A stretch of 64,000 bases of DNA from Longitalea luteola (GTDB lineage: Bacteria; Bacteroidota; Bacteroidia; Chitinophagales; Chitinophagaceae). Below, piece after piece: positions 25,357 to 32,778 of the stretch. Within the stretch, counting starts at the first letter, position 1, and every line of letters starts with the position of its first letter. Location: the NCBI RefSeq assembly GCF_017356035.1, contig NZ_JAFIQX010000002.1, positions 434,001-498,000 on the forward strand. The letters are read 5' to 3'. The notes beneath the pieces were generated by a model. It ran no database searches. It was not told where the DNA came from and saw only the letters and a program-made list of their open reading frames with translations. The translations under genes were made by a program, and so were the position numbers.

Positions 25357-26604
25357 ATGAAACAAGCTGTGTTATTAACGGTATTGTTGACAAGCATCTG
25401 TGTAGCATTGGCACAAAGCAAAACGGATAAATGGCTCGAACAGTTGATCCGGCAGCACGCCTCGCCCTTCTTAAAGGATATCCTGAACCAGCCGGATACC
25501 TTTCATTACCAGCTTATCTATACTAAGATCGACCGCGATAAAAAGAACAGGCCCCATTTTACCAATTATTATTTCCGGGTAAACCGCCATGAATACTTTA
25601 ACCCGGCTTCGATGGTCAAATTGCCGACCGCCTTATTGGCCCTGGAAAAAATAAATACCTTAGGTATTCCGGGGTTGAATAAATATACGGCTATGTTTAC
25701 CGACAGCGCTTACCGCCGGCAAACCAAAGTGCGGTACGACAGCACGGCCCAAAACTACCTGCCATCGGTAGCGCATTATGTGAAAAAGATCTTCCTGGTG
25801 AGTGATAACGATGCCTATAACCGCTTATACGAGTTTGTAGGCCAGCAACGATTGAATGAACGGTTGTGGGAGATGGGCTATCGCGATACACGCATCACCC
25901 GCCGGTTTGTGGCTATGAACGAAGATGAGAACCGCCATACCAACCCCATCCGCTTTATGCAGGGCGATAGTTTGGTGTATGCACAACTGCCTGCATTCAG
26001 CCCCGTGCCCTTCAACTTTAAGAAGAAAATAATGATCGGCAGGGCGCATTATAACCGGCAGGACAGTTTAATAAATGCTCCTTTTGATTTTACCACGCAT
26101 AACAATTTTCCACTGGAAGATATGCAGCAGGTACTGCTGGCGGCCCTGTTCCCGGATGCCGTGCCGGAAGCAAAACGTTTTCGGCTACAACCCGATGATT
26201 ATAAATTCCTGCACCGGTATATGAGCCAGTTACCTTCGGAAAGCGACTATCCACGTTACGACACAACCGAATTCTTCGACAGCTACACCAAGTTCTTTAT
26301 GTTCAAAGCGTGGCGAAGTAAAATCCCTCCTTACATCAGGGTGTTCAACAAAACCGGCTGGTCTTATGGCTTCCTTACCGATGTTGCTTACATCGTTGAC
26401 TTCAGGAATAAGGTCGAGTTCATGTTAAGCGGCAACATCTATGTAAACAGCGACGGCGTTTTGAACGACGACAAATACGAATATGAAGAAACCGGCTATC
26501 CTTTCTTCAAGGAGGTGGGTAATATTATTTATCAGTATGAGCTCGGCAGGAAAAGAAAACAGGCGCCTGATCTGAGCGCTTTTCAATTTGATTACAGGAA
26601 TTAA
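25357..26604 (+). CDS. Secreted serine hydrolase, class A beta-lactamase-like
   Basis: A 415-residue protein with a signal peptide (residues 1-20, VLLTSICVALAQ). The penicillin-binding fold motifs are present: S85-M-V-K88 (SxxK), S149-D-N (SxN) and K332-T-G (KTG). The protein is longer than a typical class A beta-lactamase (about 290), with extra tyrosine-rich segments between SxN and KTG, so a role on peptides or cell-wall material is as likely as drug hydrolysis. The true start is the ATG at 25357. It is followed after nine bases by the GH9-CE4 gene, so the two are probably cotranscribed. Confidence 0.85.
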   Translation: MKQAVLLTVLLTSICVALAQSKTDKWLEQLIRQHASPFLKDILNQPDTFHYQLIYTKIDRDKKNRPHFTNYYFRVNRHEYFNPASMVKLPTALLALEKINTLGIPGLNKYTAMFTDSAYRRQTKVRYDSTAQNYLPSVAHYVKKIFLVSDNDAYNRLYEFVGQQRLNERLWEMGYRDTRITRRFVAMNEDENRHTNPIRFMQGDSLVYAQLPAFSPVPFNFKKKIMIGRAHYNRQDSLINAPFDFTTHNNFPLEDMQQVLLAALFPDAVPEAKRFRLQPDDYKFLHRYMSQLPSESDYPRYDTTEFFDSYTKFFMFKAWRSKIPPYIRVFNKTGWSYGFLTDVAYIVDFRNKVEFMLSGNIYVNSDGVLNDDKYEYEETGYPFFKEVGNIIYQYELGRKRKQAPDLSAFQFDYRN

Positions 26605-26613
26605 AATAGTTGC

Positions 26614-29109
26614 GTGAAGAAGAATACATTTCCGTTGATCATTATTTTACTATTGAACATAACTGCATTTTACACGGCAGCGCAAACCGGGCAGAAGAGC
26701 TGGGTGCGCATTAATTTACTGGGCTATCAACCAGGCAGTCCTAAGGTAGCCGTATGGTGCAGTAAAGACAAGAACGCCATAACCGATTTTTCGGTAATTG
26801 ACATCACCAGCGGAAAAACAGTGTATACAGGCAGAGCCGGCAGGCCATTTGGAGTATACGGTCCATTTACAGCAACTTACCGGTTGAACTTTACGGCCTT
26901 TACCCGGCCGGGCCGGTATGTTATTAAAGCAGGTGACGTTTCTTCGCCGGAATTTACCATTGGCGCTGATGTATATAAGGGAACTGCTGATTTCTGTTTG
27001 CGGTATATGCGCCAGCAGCGCAGCGGATTCAATCCGTTTTTGAAAGACAGTTGCCATACCCATGACGGTTACACCCTGTACGGTCCCATGCCCGATAGCA
27101 CACGTATCGATGCCAGCGGAGGCTGGCACGATGCCTCCGATTACCTGCAATACGTAACAACTTCCGCCAATGCCACGTGGCATTTGCTGGCCGCCGGCCG
27201 CGATTTTCCCGGCGTCTTCGGCGATGCCCACCTCGCCAATGGGTTGCCTGGGCAAAATAAGCAAGCCGATGTGTTGGATGAAGCCCGGTGGGGATTGAAC
27301 TGGTTATTGAAAATGCATCCCCGCAAAGACTGGTTGTTTAATCAGATCGCCGATGACCGCGATCACCAGGGAATGCGTATACCCAAACAAGACAGCTTTT
27401 ATGGCCGGGGTTATGAACGGCCGGTATATTTCTGCACAGGGCAGCCGCAGGGTTTTGGCAGGTATAAGAACCGGTCGACCGGAGTAGCTTCCACGGCGGG
27501 AAAATTTGCCAGCGCATTTGCTCTGGGTGCTGTGCTTTTTCGGGATACCCTTTTACAAAGTAAGGCCCTTTCGGCCTGGGAACTGGGCGTGGCAAAGCCC
27601 GGTGTTTGTCAGACCGCCCCCGGCAGGTCGCCTTATTTTTATGAAGAAGATAACTGGACAGACGATATGGAGCTGGCTGGCGCTTCTATTTATTCAATGA
27701 ATACGGCTTATAAAAAGCAATTGTCAGCAGCCTATGCCTATGCACAACAGGAAACGGTTACACCCTGGCTGGGCAGGGATACGGCGAGGCATTACCAGTG
27801 GTACCCGTTTATCAATGCAGGACATTATGAACTGGCCAGGCAGGTTGGCAGAAAAGAGAAAAAACAATTAATGGGTTATTACAGGCAGGGCATTGAACGG
27901 GTATGGCAAAAGGCTAAAAAGAATGCTTTTTACCGGGGAATACCCTTTATCTGGTGCAGCAACAACTTAACCACCTCTTTTGCCATTCAATGTTATTGGT
28001 ACCGCCAGCTTACCGGAGAAACAGTTTACAGTGAACTGGAGCAGGCCAATTTTGACTGGCTCTTTGGCTGCAATCCCTGGGGTACAAGTATGGTGTATGG
28101 TTTACCCGCAGGGGGCGACACGCCCGCCGATCCGCATTCTGCTTTTACGCATTTGGGCCATTATCCCATAGACGGCGGATTGGTAGACGGGCCTGTTTAT
28201 GGAAATATTTACAAAAACCTCATAGGTATTACTTTGAATGAACCCGATGAATATGCCGATTTTCAAAGCGACCTGGTAGTGTATCATGATGATTATGGCG
28301 ACTATTCAACCAACGAGCCTACCATGGATGGCACCGCCTCGCTTATATATCTGCTGGCTGCAAAAGAAGCGGGCGGGCAACGAGGCCAGCATACAGCAGA
28401 GTCAAAGCAGTTAACCTATGAGCAGGGCGCTATCATCCGTGGCGACACGGGTAAAAAAAAACTGGCGCTGGTATTTACCGGCGATGAATATGGCGATGGT
28501 GCCGGTTATATTGCCCAATTGCTGCAACAGCAAAATATCAAAGCCTCGTTCTTCTTTACCGGCCGCTTTTACCGCAACCCGGCATTTAAACGAGTGATCA
28601 GGGAGTTGAAAAAGCAGGGTCATTACCTGGGACCTCACTCCGATGCACACCTGTTGTACTGCGACTGGAAAAAACGTGACAGTCTGCTTGTCACGAAAGA
28701 ACAATTCAACGACGATCTGAACCGTAATTACAAAGCCATGGAAGCCCATGGCATTAGCCGGAAAAATGCCTCCGTTTTTCTGCCACCCTTCGAATGGTAT
28801 AATGATACTATAGCTGCCTGGTCGAAACAACTGGGGATACAGCTTGTAAACTTCACACCCGGTACCTACAGCAATGCCGATTATACAACCCCTGATATGA
28901 AGAACTACCGCAGCAGCGCTTCCATATTAGATTCAATAATCAATTATGAGCAGCGAAATGCTGCCGGCTTAAACGGATTTATATTATTATTGCATTTAGG
29001 AACGCATCCTGCCCGTACCGATAAGTTCTATCACCAGTTACCCCTATTGATCGAGTACCTGCGAGAAAAAAGATATGTGTTGACTTACGTCAATGAGTTG
29101 ATAAAATAA
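26614..29109 (+). CDS. Bifunctional-looking GH9 glycosidase / CE4 deacetylase fusion
   Basis: An 831-residue secreted protein initiated at a GTG; the signal peptide ends near residue 24 (AAQ). Residues about 30-118 form the cellulase N-terminal Ig-like domain (VRINLLGYQPGSPKVAV). A GH9 (alpha/alpha)6 barrel follows, with the catalytic aspartates in GGWHDASDY (Asp173 and Asp176) and the acid Glu568 in STNEPTMDG. From about residue 610 there is a NodB-type deacetylase domain: VFTGDEYGDG (Asp624, with Glu625 in place of the second Asp), GPHSDAH (His675 and His679, the metal HxxxH) and a C-terminal LLLHLGTH. Likely targets are beta-1,4-glucans, chitosan-like or modified glycans; substrate not shown. 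Confidence 0.87.
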   Translation: MKKNTFPLIIILLLNITAFYTAAQTGQKSWVRINLLGYQPGSPKVAVWCSKDKNAITDFSVIDITSGKTVYTGRAGRPFGVYGPFTATYRLNFTAFTRPGRYVIKAGDVSSPEFTIGADVYKGTADFCLRYMRQQRSGFNPFLKDSCHTHDGYTLYGPMPDSTRIDASGGWHDASDYLQYVTTSANATWHLLAAGRDFPGVFGDAHLANGLPGQNKQADVLDEARWGLNWLLKMHPRKDWLFNQIADDRDHQGMRIPKQDSFYGRGYERPVYFCTGQPQGFGRYKNRSTGVASTAGKFASAFALGAVLFRDTLLQSKALSAWELGVAKPGVCQTAPGRSPYFYEEDNWTDDMELAGASIYSMNTAYKKQLSAAYAYAQQETVTPWLGRDTARHYQWYPFINAGHYELARQVGRKEKKQLMGYYRQGIERVWQKAKKNAFYRGIPFIWCSNNLTTSFAIQCYWYRQLTGETVYSELEQANFDWLFGCNPWGTSMVYGLPAGGDTPADPHSAFTHLGHYPIDGGLVDGPVYGNIYKNLIGITLNEPDEYADFQSDLVVYHDDYGDYSTNEPTMDGTASLIYLLAAKEAGGQRGQHTAESKQLTYEQGAIIRGDTGKKKLALVFTGDEYGDGAGYIAQLLQQQNIKASFFFTGRFYRNPAFKRVIRELKKQGHYLGPHSDAHLLYCDWKKRDSLLVTKEQFNDDLNRNYKAMEAHGISRKNASVFLPPFEWYNDTIAAWSKQLGIQLVNFTPGTYSNADYTTPDMKNYRSSASILDSIINYEQRNAAGLNGFILLLHLGTHPARTDKFYHQLPLLIEYLREKRYVLTYVNELIK

Positions 29110-29282
29110 GGGCTGTTTTGTTTCATTTATTAGAAAAATATTTATTCCACGGTTTTCTAGATTTTTATTGAACCTTTTTAAATCACAAAGGTTGTTATAA
29201 GCGATGCATCAACTTTTCCTACTAAACGGTACCCTCGGCAAGTAATTAATTAAGAAAGGATTTGATCTAAAAGCGATTACCA

Positions 29283-30380
29283 ATGGAAAAGGTAACCAAA
29301 CCACGCTATGCGAAAAGCGGCGATGAAGCCATTTTTCATCAATTGCGGCAGGATGTGAGTAACCTTGTGCAGCAATTGGAACCTCAACGACGGGGCAGTA
29401 TCATGCTTAAAGCTGTTTTGTTCCCCGCCCTGTATTTCCTAGTGTATATAGCTATACTGGCTTTCGGCAGCCAGCGTAGTATCTTTTTCACCGGCTATTT
29501 CTTACTAGGTGTTTTACTGGTCATGATATTTTTAAACATTATTCATGATGCAGTGCATGGCACCATCTTCCACAGCAAAAAATTGAATCAATGGTATGTG
29601 TACCTGTTCGATCTCATGGGCGCGAACAGTTATGTATGGCGGCAGCGGCATATCCGTTTCCATCATAATTATCCTAATGTGAACGGATGGGATACCGATA
29701 TTGAACAAAGTAAACTGGCGCGTATATTTCCTACGGGTAAAACCTTGCGTATTCACCGGTATCAACACATTTATTTGCCCGTGCTGTATCCGTTATACCT
29801 GTTTAACTGGCTGCTGGTACGGGATTTTAAGGACTTTTTCAATAAGAAAAAAACGATCTGGAAACTGGTGACCATACCGTCGGTTGAATATGTAAAGTTG
29901 TTTGCATTCAAAGCAGTTTTCCTGTTTTATTTAATTGTATTGCCCAAACTGGCATTACCTGTTTCCTGGTTGCAGGTAATAACCGGGTTTGCTTTAATGC
30001 TGTTAACAGCCAGTGTATTTTCACTGATGGTGTTGTTAAGTCCGCACGCCAACACCAGTTCTGAGTTCCCATTGCCCGATGGGAACAACAGCCTGCCGCA
30101 TAACTGGATGATGCATATGTTATATACCACCAACGATGTTTCAAATGACAGCTGGTTCATCCGGTTTTTCATGGGTTGCTTTAACTATCATGTGGCGCAT
30201 CATCTTTTCCCGAATGTGAATCATATATATTATCCTGAAGTAACCGGATTGTTAAAAAAATATGCAGAAAAATACGATCTGCCTTACCGCCAGTATTCGT
30301 TGCGGGTGTCATTGGGTAAACATTACCGGTTGTTGAAAGAGAATGGTGTAACGGACGATATTTTTGAAGAAACTATGTAA
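29283..30380 (+). CDS. Membrane fatty acid desaturase
   Basis: A 365-residue integral membrane di-iron desaturase. Three histidine boxes are visible: HDAVH at residues 88-92, HIRFHH at 123-128 and HVAHH at 303-307, with hydrophobic pairs at about 45-85 and 210-250. The pattern matches the acyl-CoA/linoleoyl desaturase group with an extended first box region. It would introduce double bonds into membrane acyl chains. A fatty acid hydroxylase gene follows after 22 bases, suggesting a joint lipid-tailoring function. Confidence 0.92.
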   Translation: MEKVTKPRYAKSGDEAIFHQLRQDVSNLVQQLEPQRRGSIMLKAVLFPALYFLVYIAILAFGSQRSIFFTGYFLLGVLLVMIFLNIIHDAVHGTIFHSKKLNQWYVYLFDLMGANSYVWRQRHIRFHHNYPNVNGWDTDIEQSKLARIFPTGKTLRIHRYQHIYLPVLYPLYLFNWLLVRDFKDFFNKKKTIWKLVTIPSVEYVKLFAFKAVFLFYLIVLPKLALPVSWLQVITGFALMLLTASVFSLMVLLSPHANTSSEFPLPDGNNSLPHNWMMHMLYTTNDVSNDSWFIRFFMGCFNYHVAHHLFPNVNHIYYPEVTGLLKKYAEKYDLPYRQYSLRVSLGKHYRLLKENGVTDDIFEETM

Positions 30381-30385
30381 TTTTG
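30378..30385 (+). promoter_or_regulatory. -7 box TAATTTTG overlapping the desaturase stop
   Basis: A full TAnnTTTG match that includes the desaturase stop codon and sits 18 bases before the hydroxylase ATG. It could give the hydroxylase its own short-leader transcript. Confidence 0.35.
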
Positions 30386-30402
30386 CCTTTAACTACTGGG
30401 TT

Positions 30403-31065
30403 ATGAAATTTGAGAAGATACATAATAAGGGACAAGCGAGGTTATTTCAGAACCAATATTTGGAAATGCTCACCAAGACACACCCGCTTGTTATTTGGGG
30501 TATGTATATTCCGGTGATCATTTACATGCTGTACTACAGCCGTAATACTTTAGGTTTTTCGCCTTTGCGTATTACCCTTACGTTTATTGGGGCGCTGCTC
30601 TTCTGGACTTTCTTTGAATATATAGCCCACCGCTTCCTGTATCATTGGGTAAGTGAAAATCCGCGGGTACAAAAGTTTGTGTACACCATGCATGGCAATC
30701 ACCACCATTATCCCCGTGACAAGCAACGGTTGTTCCTGCCGCCGGTACCCAGCATTATTATGGCTTCGGCCATATTTTTCCTGATGTACCTGGTTATGCG
30801 TGCAAACGTGTTTATGTTCTTTCCCGGTTTTATTCTCGGCTACTTACTCTACGGCAGCATGCATTACGCCATTCATGCCTGGAACCCGCCTTTTAAATGG
30901 ATGAAACCACTTTGGCGCAACCATCACCTCCATCACTATAAAGATGAGAATAAAGGGTATGGTGTAAGCACCACGATCTGGGACAGGGTCTTTGGAACCA
31001 TGTTCGATCTTAAAAAAGAAAAAGAAGACAAAGAGAAGGTGAAGGACCTTATGTTTAAAAGTTAA
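30403..31065 (+). CDS. Fatty acid 2-hydroxylase-like protein (sterol desaturase superfamily)
   Basis: A 220-residue membrane di-iron hydroxylase. Histidine motifs: HRFLYH at residues 76-81, HGNHHH at 97-102 followed by PRDKQRLFLPPVP, HYAIH at 154-158 and HHLHH at 174-178. The HGxHHxxPxDxxRLxxPP pattern is specific to the FA2H/Scs7 group, which 2-hydroxylates fatty acids of sphingolipids. Bacteroidota make sphingolipids with hydroxylated acyl chains, so this is the likely role here; the substrate is inferred. I use the ATG at 30403, not the in-frame one at 30364 inside the desaturase. Confidence 0.87.
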   Translation: MKFEKIHNKGQARLFQNQYLEMLTKTHPLVIWGMYIPVIIYMLYYSRNTLGFSPLRITLTFIGALLFWTFFEYIAHRFLYHWVSENPRVQKFVYTMHGNHHHYPRDKQRLFLPPVPSIIMASAIFFLMYLVMRANVFMFFPGFILGYLLYGSMHYAIHAWNPPFKWMKPLWRNHHLHHYKDENKGYGVSTTIWDRVFGTMFDLKKEKEDKEKVKDLMFKS

Positions 31066-31110
31066 CCAGTTGACGAGTTAACCAGTTGACAAGTTAACCA
31101 GTTAACTGAA
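31066..31110. repeat. AGTTAACCAGTTGACAAG word repeat
   Basis: GTTAACCAGTTGACGAGTTA-type words repeat about three times and run into the final codons of the minus-strand gene at 31102. Vocabulary shared with 18468-18490 and 25155-25210. Confidence 0.75.
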
Positions 31111-32226
31111 TATATACCTGTAAGTTCGGTGTATCTTGTCCTGCTTGGCGCCGGTGGCTTCATGCAGGGCAATCATTTTGTCGTTAAAGTCGCCCACCCA
31201 GGCCAGCTCCACGCCGGTGATTGTATTGCGGGGCAATACCTCCAGTTGTAAACAGCGAATGAGCGCCGATTCAATGCCATGGTTTTGAAATCTTTTCTTA
31301 CAGCCCATGATAATGATGCGGAGCCGGTCAACGGTCATTGTTTTTGAATACCAGAAGAATTTTAGCTTACCCCAAAGGTTTAGTTTGCCATGAACGTGTT
31401 TCAATACCTGGTTTACATCGGGCAAGCAAAGCACAACGGCAATAGGCTCGTTTTTATAATAGGCAAACCAGATGATCCTTTCATCCATAATGGCCTTCAT
31501 TTGCCGGAAAGATTCCTTAATGGTGCCCATTTCAATGGGGGTGAAGTTCTCGAAGTCGCTCCATGCATCGTTGTAGATCTCCCTGAAATCGGCTGCAAAC
31601 TGATCGAATTTTGATTTGTCAAAATGCCGGAACTCGTAGCCCGGTTTCTTCATAACCCAATCGGCGATCTTCGTGAACCGTTCGGGCAGCGGGGTGGTGG
31701 CGTCTAAAAAATTGGTAAACTGGTCGTATAGTTTGGTAAAACCGTAGGCTTCGAAAAAATCCTTGTAGTAAGGCGGGTTGTAGTTCATGCCCAGGCTTGG
31801 GGGTTTAAATCCATGGATCAGCAGCCCCCAGTATTTGTCATTTTCGCCAAAATTAATGGGGCCATCCATGGCTTCCATACCCTTGTTTTTCAGCCAGGAT
31901 TTGGCTGTATCGAACAACAAAAAAGCGGCTTTTTCGTCCTGAATACATTCAAAAAAGCCTACCCCGCCGGTTGGCTGCGGGTTCTTATGTGATTTTTCGT
32001 AATTTATGAAGGCGGCTATCCTGCCAATTATCTGGCCATTCTTATCGGTCAACAGCCAGCGGTTACAAATGCCATGCGAAAAAAAAACATTACGGGAAGG
32101 GTCGAATATTGCTTCCACATCACTATCCAATGGGCAAATCCAGTGCGGATCGTCTTTATATAGTCGTTTTGGCAGGTCAACAAACGCACGGGCCTGCTTC
32201 AAATTGGCTACCTCTATCAGGTTCAT
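31102..32226 (-). CDS. GNAT-like N-acetyltransferase family protein (YghO-like)
   Basis: A 374-residue cytoplasmic protein. It has the layout of a widespread Bacteroidota family related to E. coli YghO: an N-terminal LYKDDPHWICPLDSDVEAIFDP, a central GGVGFFECIQDEKAAFLLFD and MDGPINFGENDKYWGLLIHGF, and a C-terminal GNAT-like half with RLRIIIMGC and ALIRCLQLEVLPRN. Function is not established. The next gene upstream on the same strand (32247-32576) is 20 bases away, so they are probably cotranscribed. Confidence 0.8.
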   Translation of the reverse strand: MNLIEVANLKQARAFVDLPKRLYKDDPHWICPLDSDVEAIFDPSRNVFFSHGICNRWLLTDKNGQIIGRIAAFINYEKSHKNPQPTGGVGFFECIQDEKAAFLLFDTAKSWLKNKGMEAMDGPINFGENDKYWGLLIHGFKPPSLGMNYNPPYYKDFFEAYGFTKLYDQFTNFLDATTPLPERFTKIADWVMKKPGYEFRHFDKSKFDQFAADFREIYNDAWSDFENFTPIEMGTIKESFRQMKAIMDERIIWFAYYKNEPIAVVLCLPDVNQVLKHVHGKLNLWGKLKFFWYSKTMTVDRLRIIIMGCKKRFQNHGIESALIRCLQLEVLPRNTITGVELAWVGDFNDKMIALHEATGAKQDKIHRTYRYIFS

Positions 32227-32246
32227 GTAGCGAACTTAGGAATTAT

Positions 32247-32576
32247 TCACCATTTATCGTCATCCGGAATGTTCTGCGGCGGTTTGAATTGGGCCCTCAT
32301 TTTTAATTTTTGCAGCTGCCGCTCTATAATGAGGCGGGCAATTAACACCCCGGCATCCTCACCGGCGTGCTTTTCAAGGGTTTCTTTAAGGGTTTTTTCA
32401 GAAATATCTATCCGGTATAAGATGTTGATAAGCCGTGCAAAATCAGTTTGAATTAACTGGTTTACAGCCGCCGCGAGCGCATCGGTCAGCTGCTGTTCAT
32501 TATTTGTGACAGGAAGGTTAAAATCGCCACTCAATTGTTCCTGTACAAATGGAATATTTTCCGTGGATAATTGCAT
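32247..32576 (-). CDS. Conserved hypothetical protein
   Basis: A 109-residue soluble, mostly helical protein (VNQLIQTDFARLINILYRID, then IARLIIERQLQKLKMRAQF). The pattern is that of a small conserved Bacteroidota protein, but I know no function for it. It lies just upstream of the GNAT-like gene, 20 bases apart, and is probably in the same transcript. Confidence 0.7.
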   Translation of the reverse strand: MQLSTENIPFVQEQLSGDFNLPVTNNEQQLTDALAAAVNQLIQTDFARLINILYRIDISEKTLKETLEKHAGEDAGVLIARLIIERQLQKLKMRAQFKPPQNIPDDDKW

Positions 32577-32778
32577 AACTATGTAAATAAATTCATTGCA
32601 TATTAAAAAAGATCCAGCTGTTCATTTCCTTCAAAAGTCACCCGAATAAATATTTAACGGCCGCTAATTCATGTGGCCTCAATTGATTACTTTTACAATG
32701 GAATGCACCAGGAGCGAATGGTGTATTTTAGCAACAATGACCCTCACTTCACAAACATTTTAACCTTATTCTCCGGAT

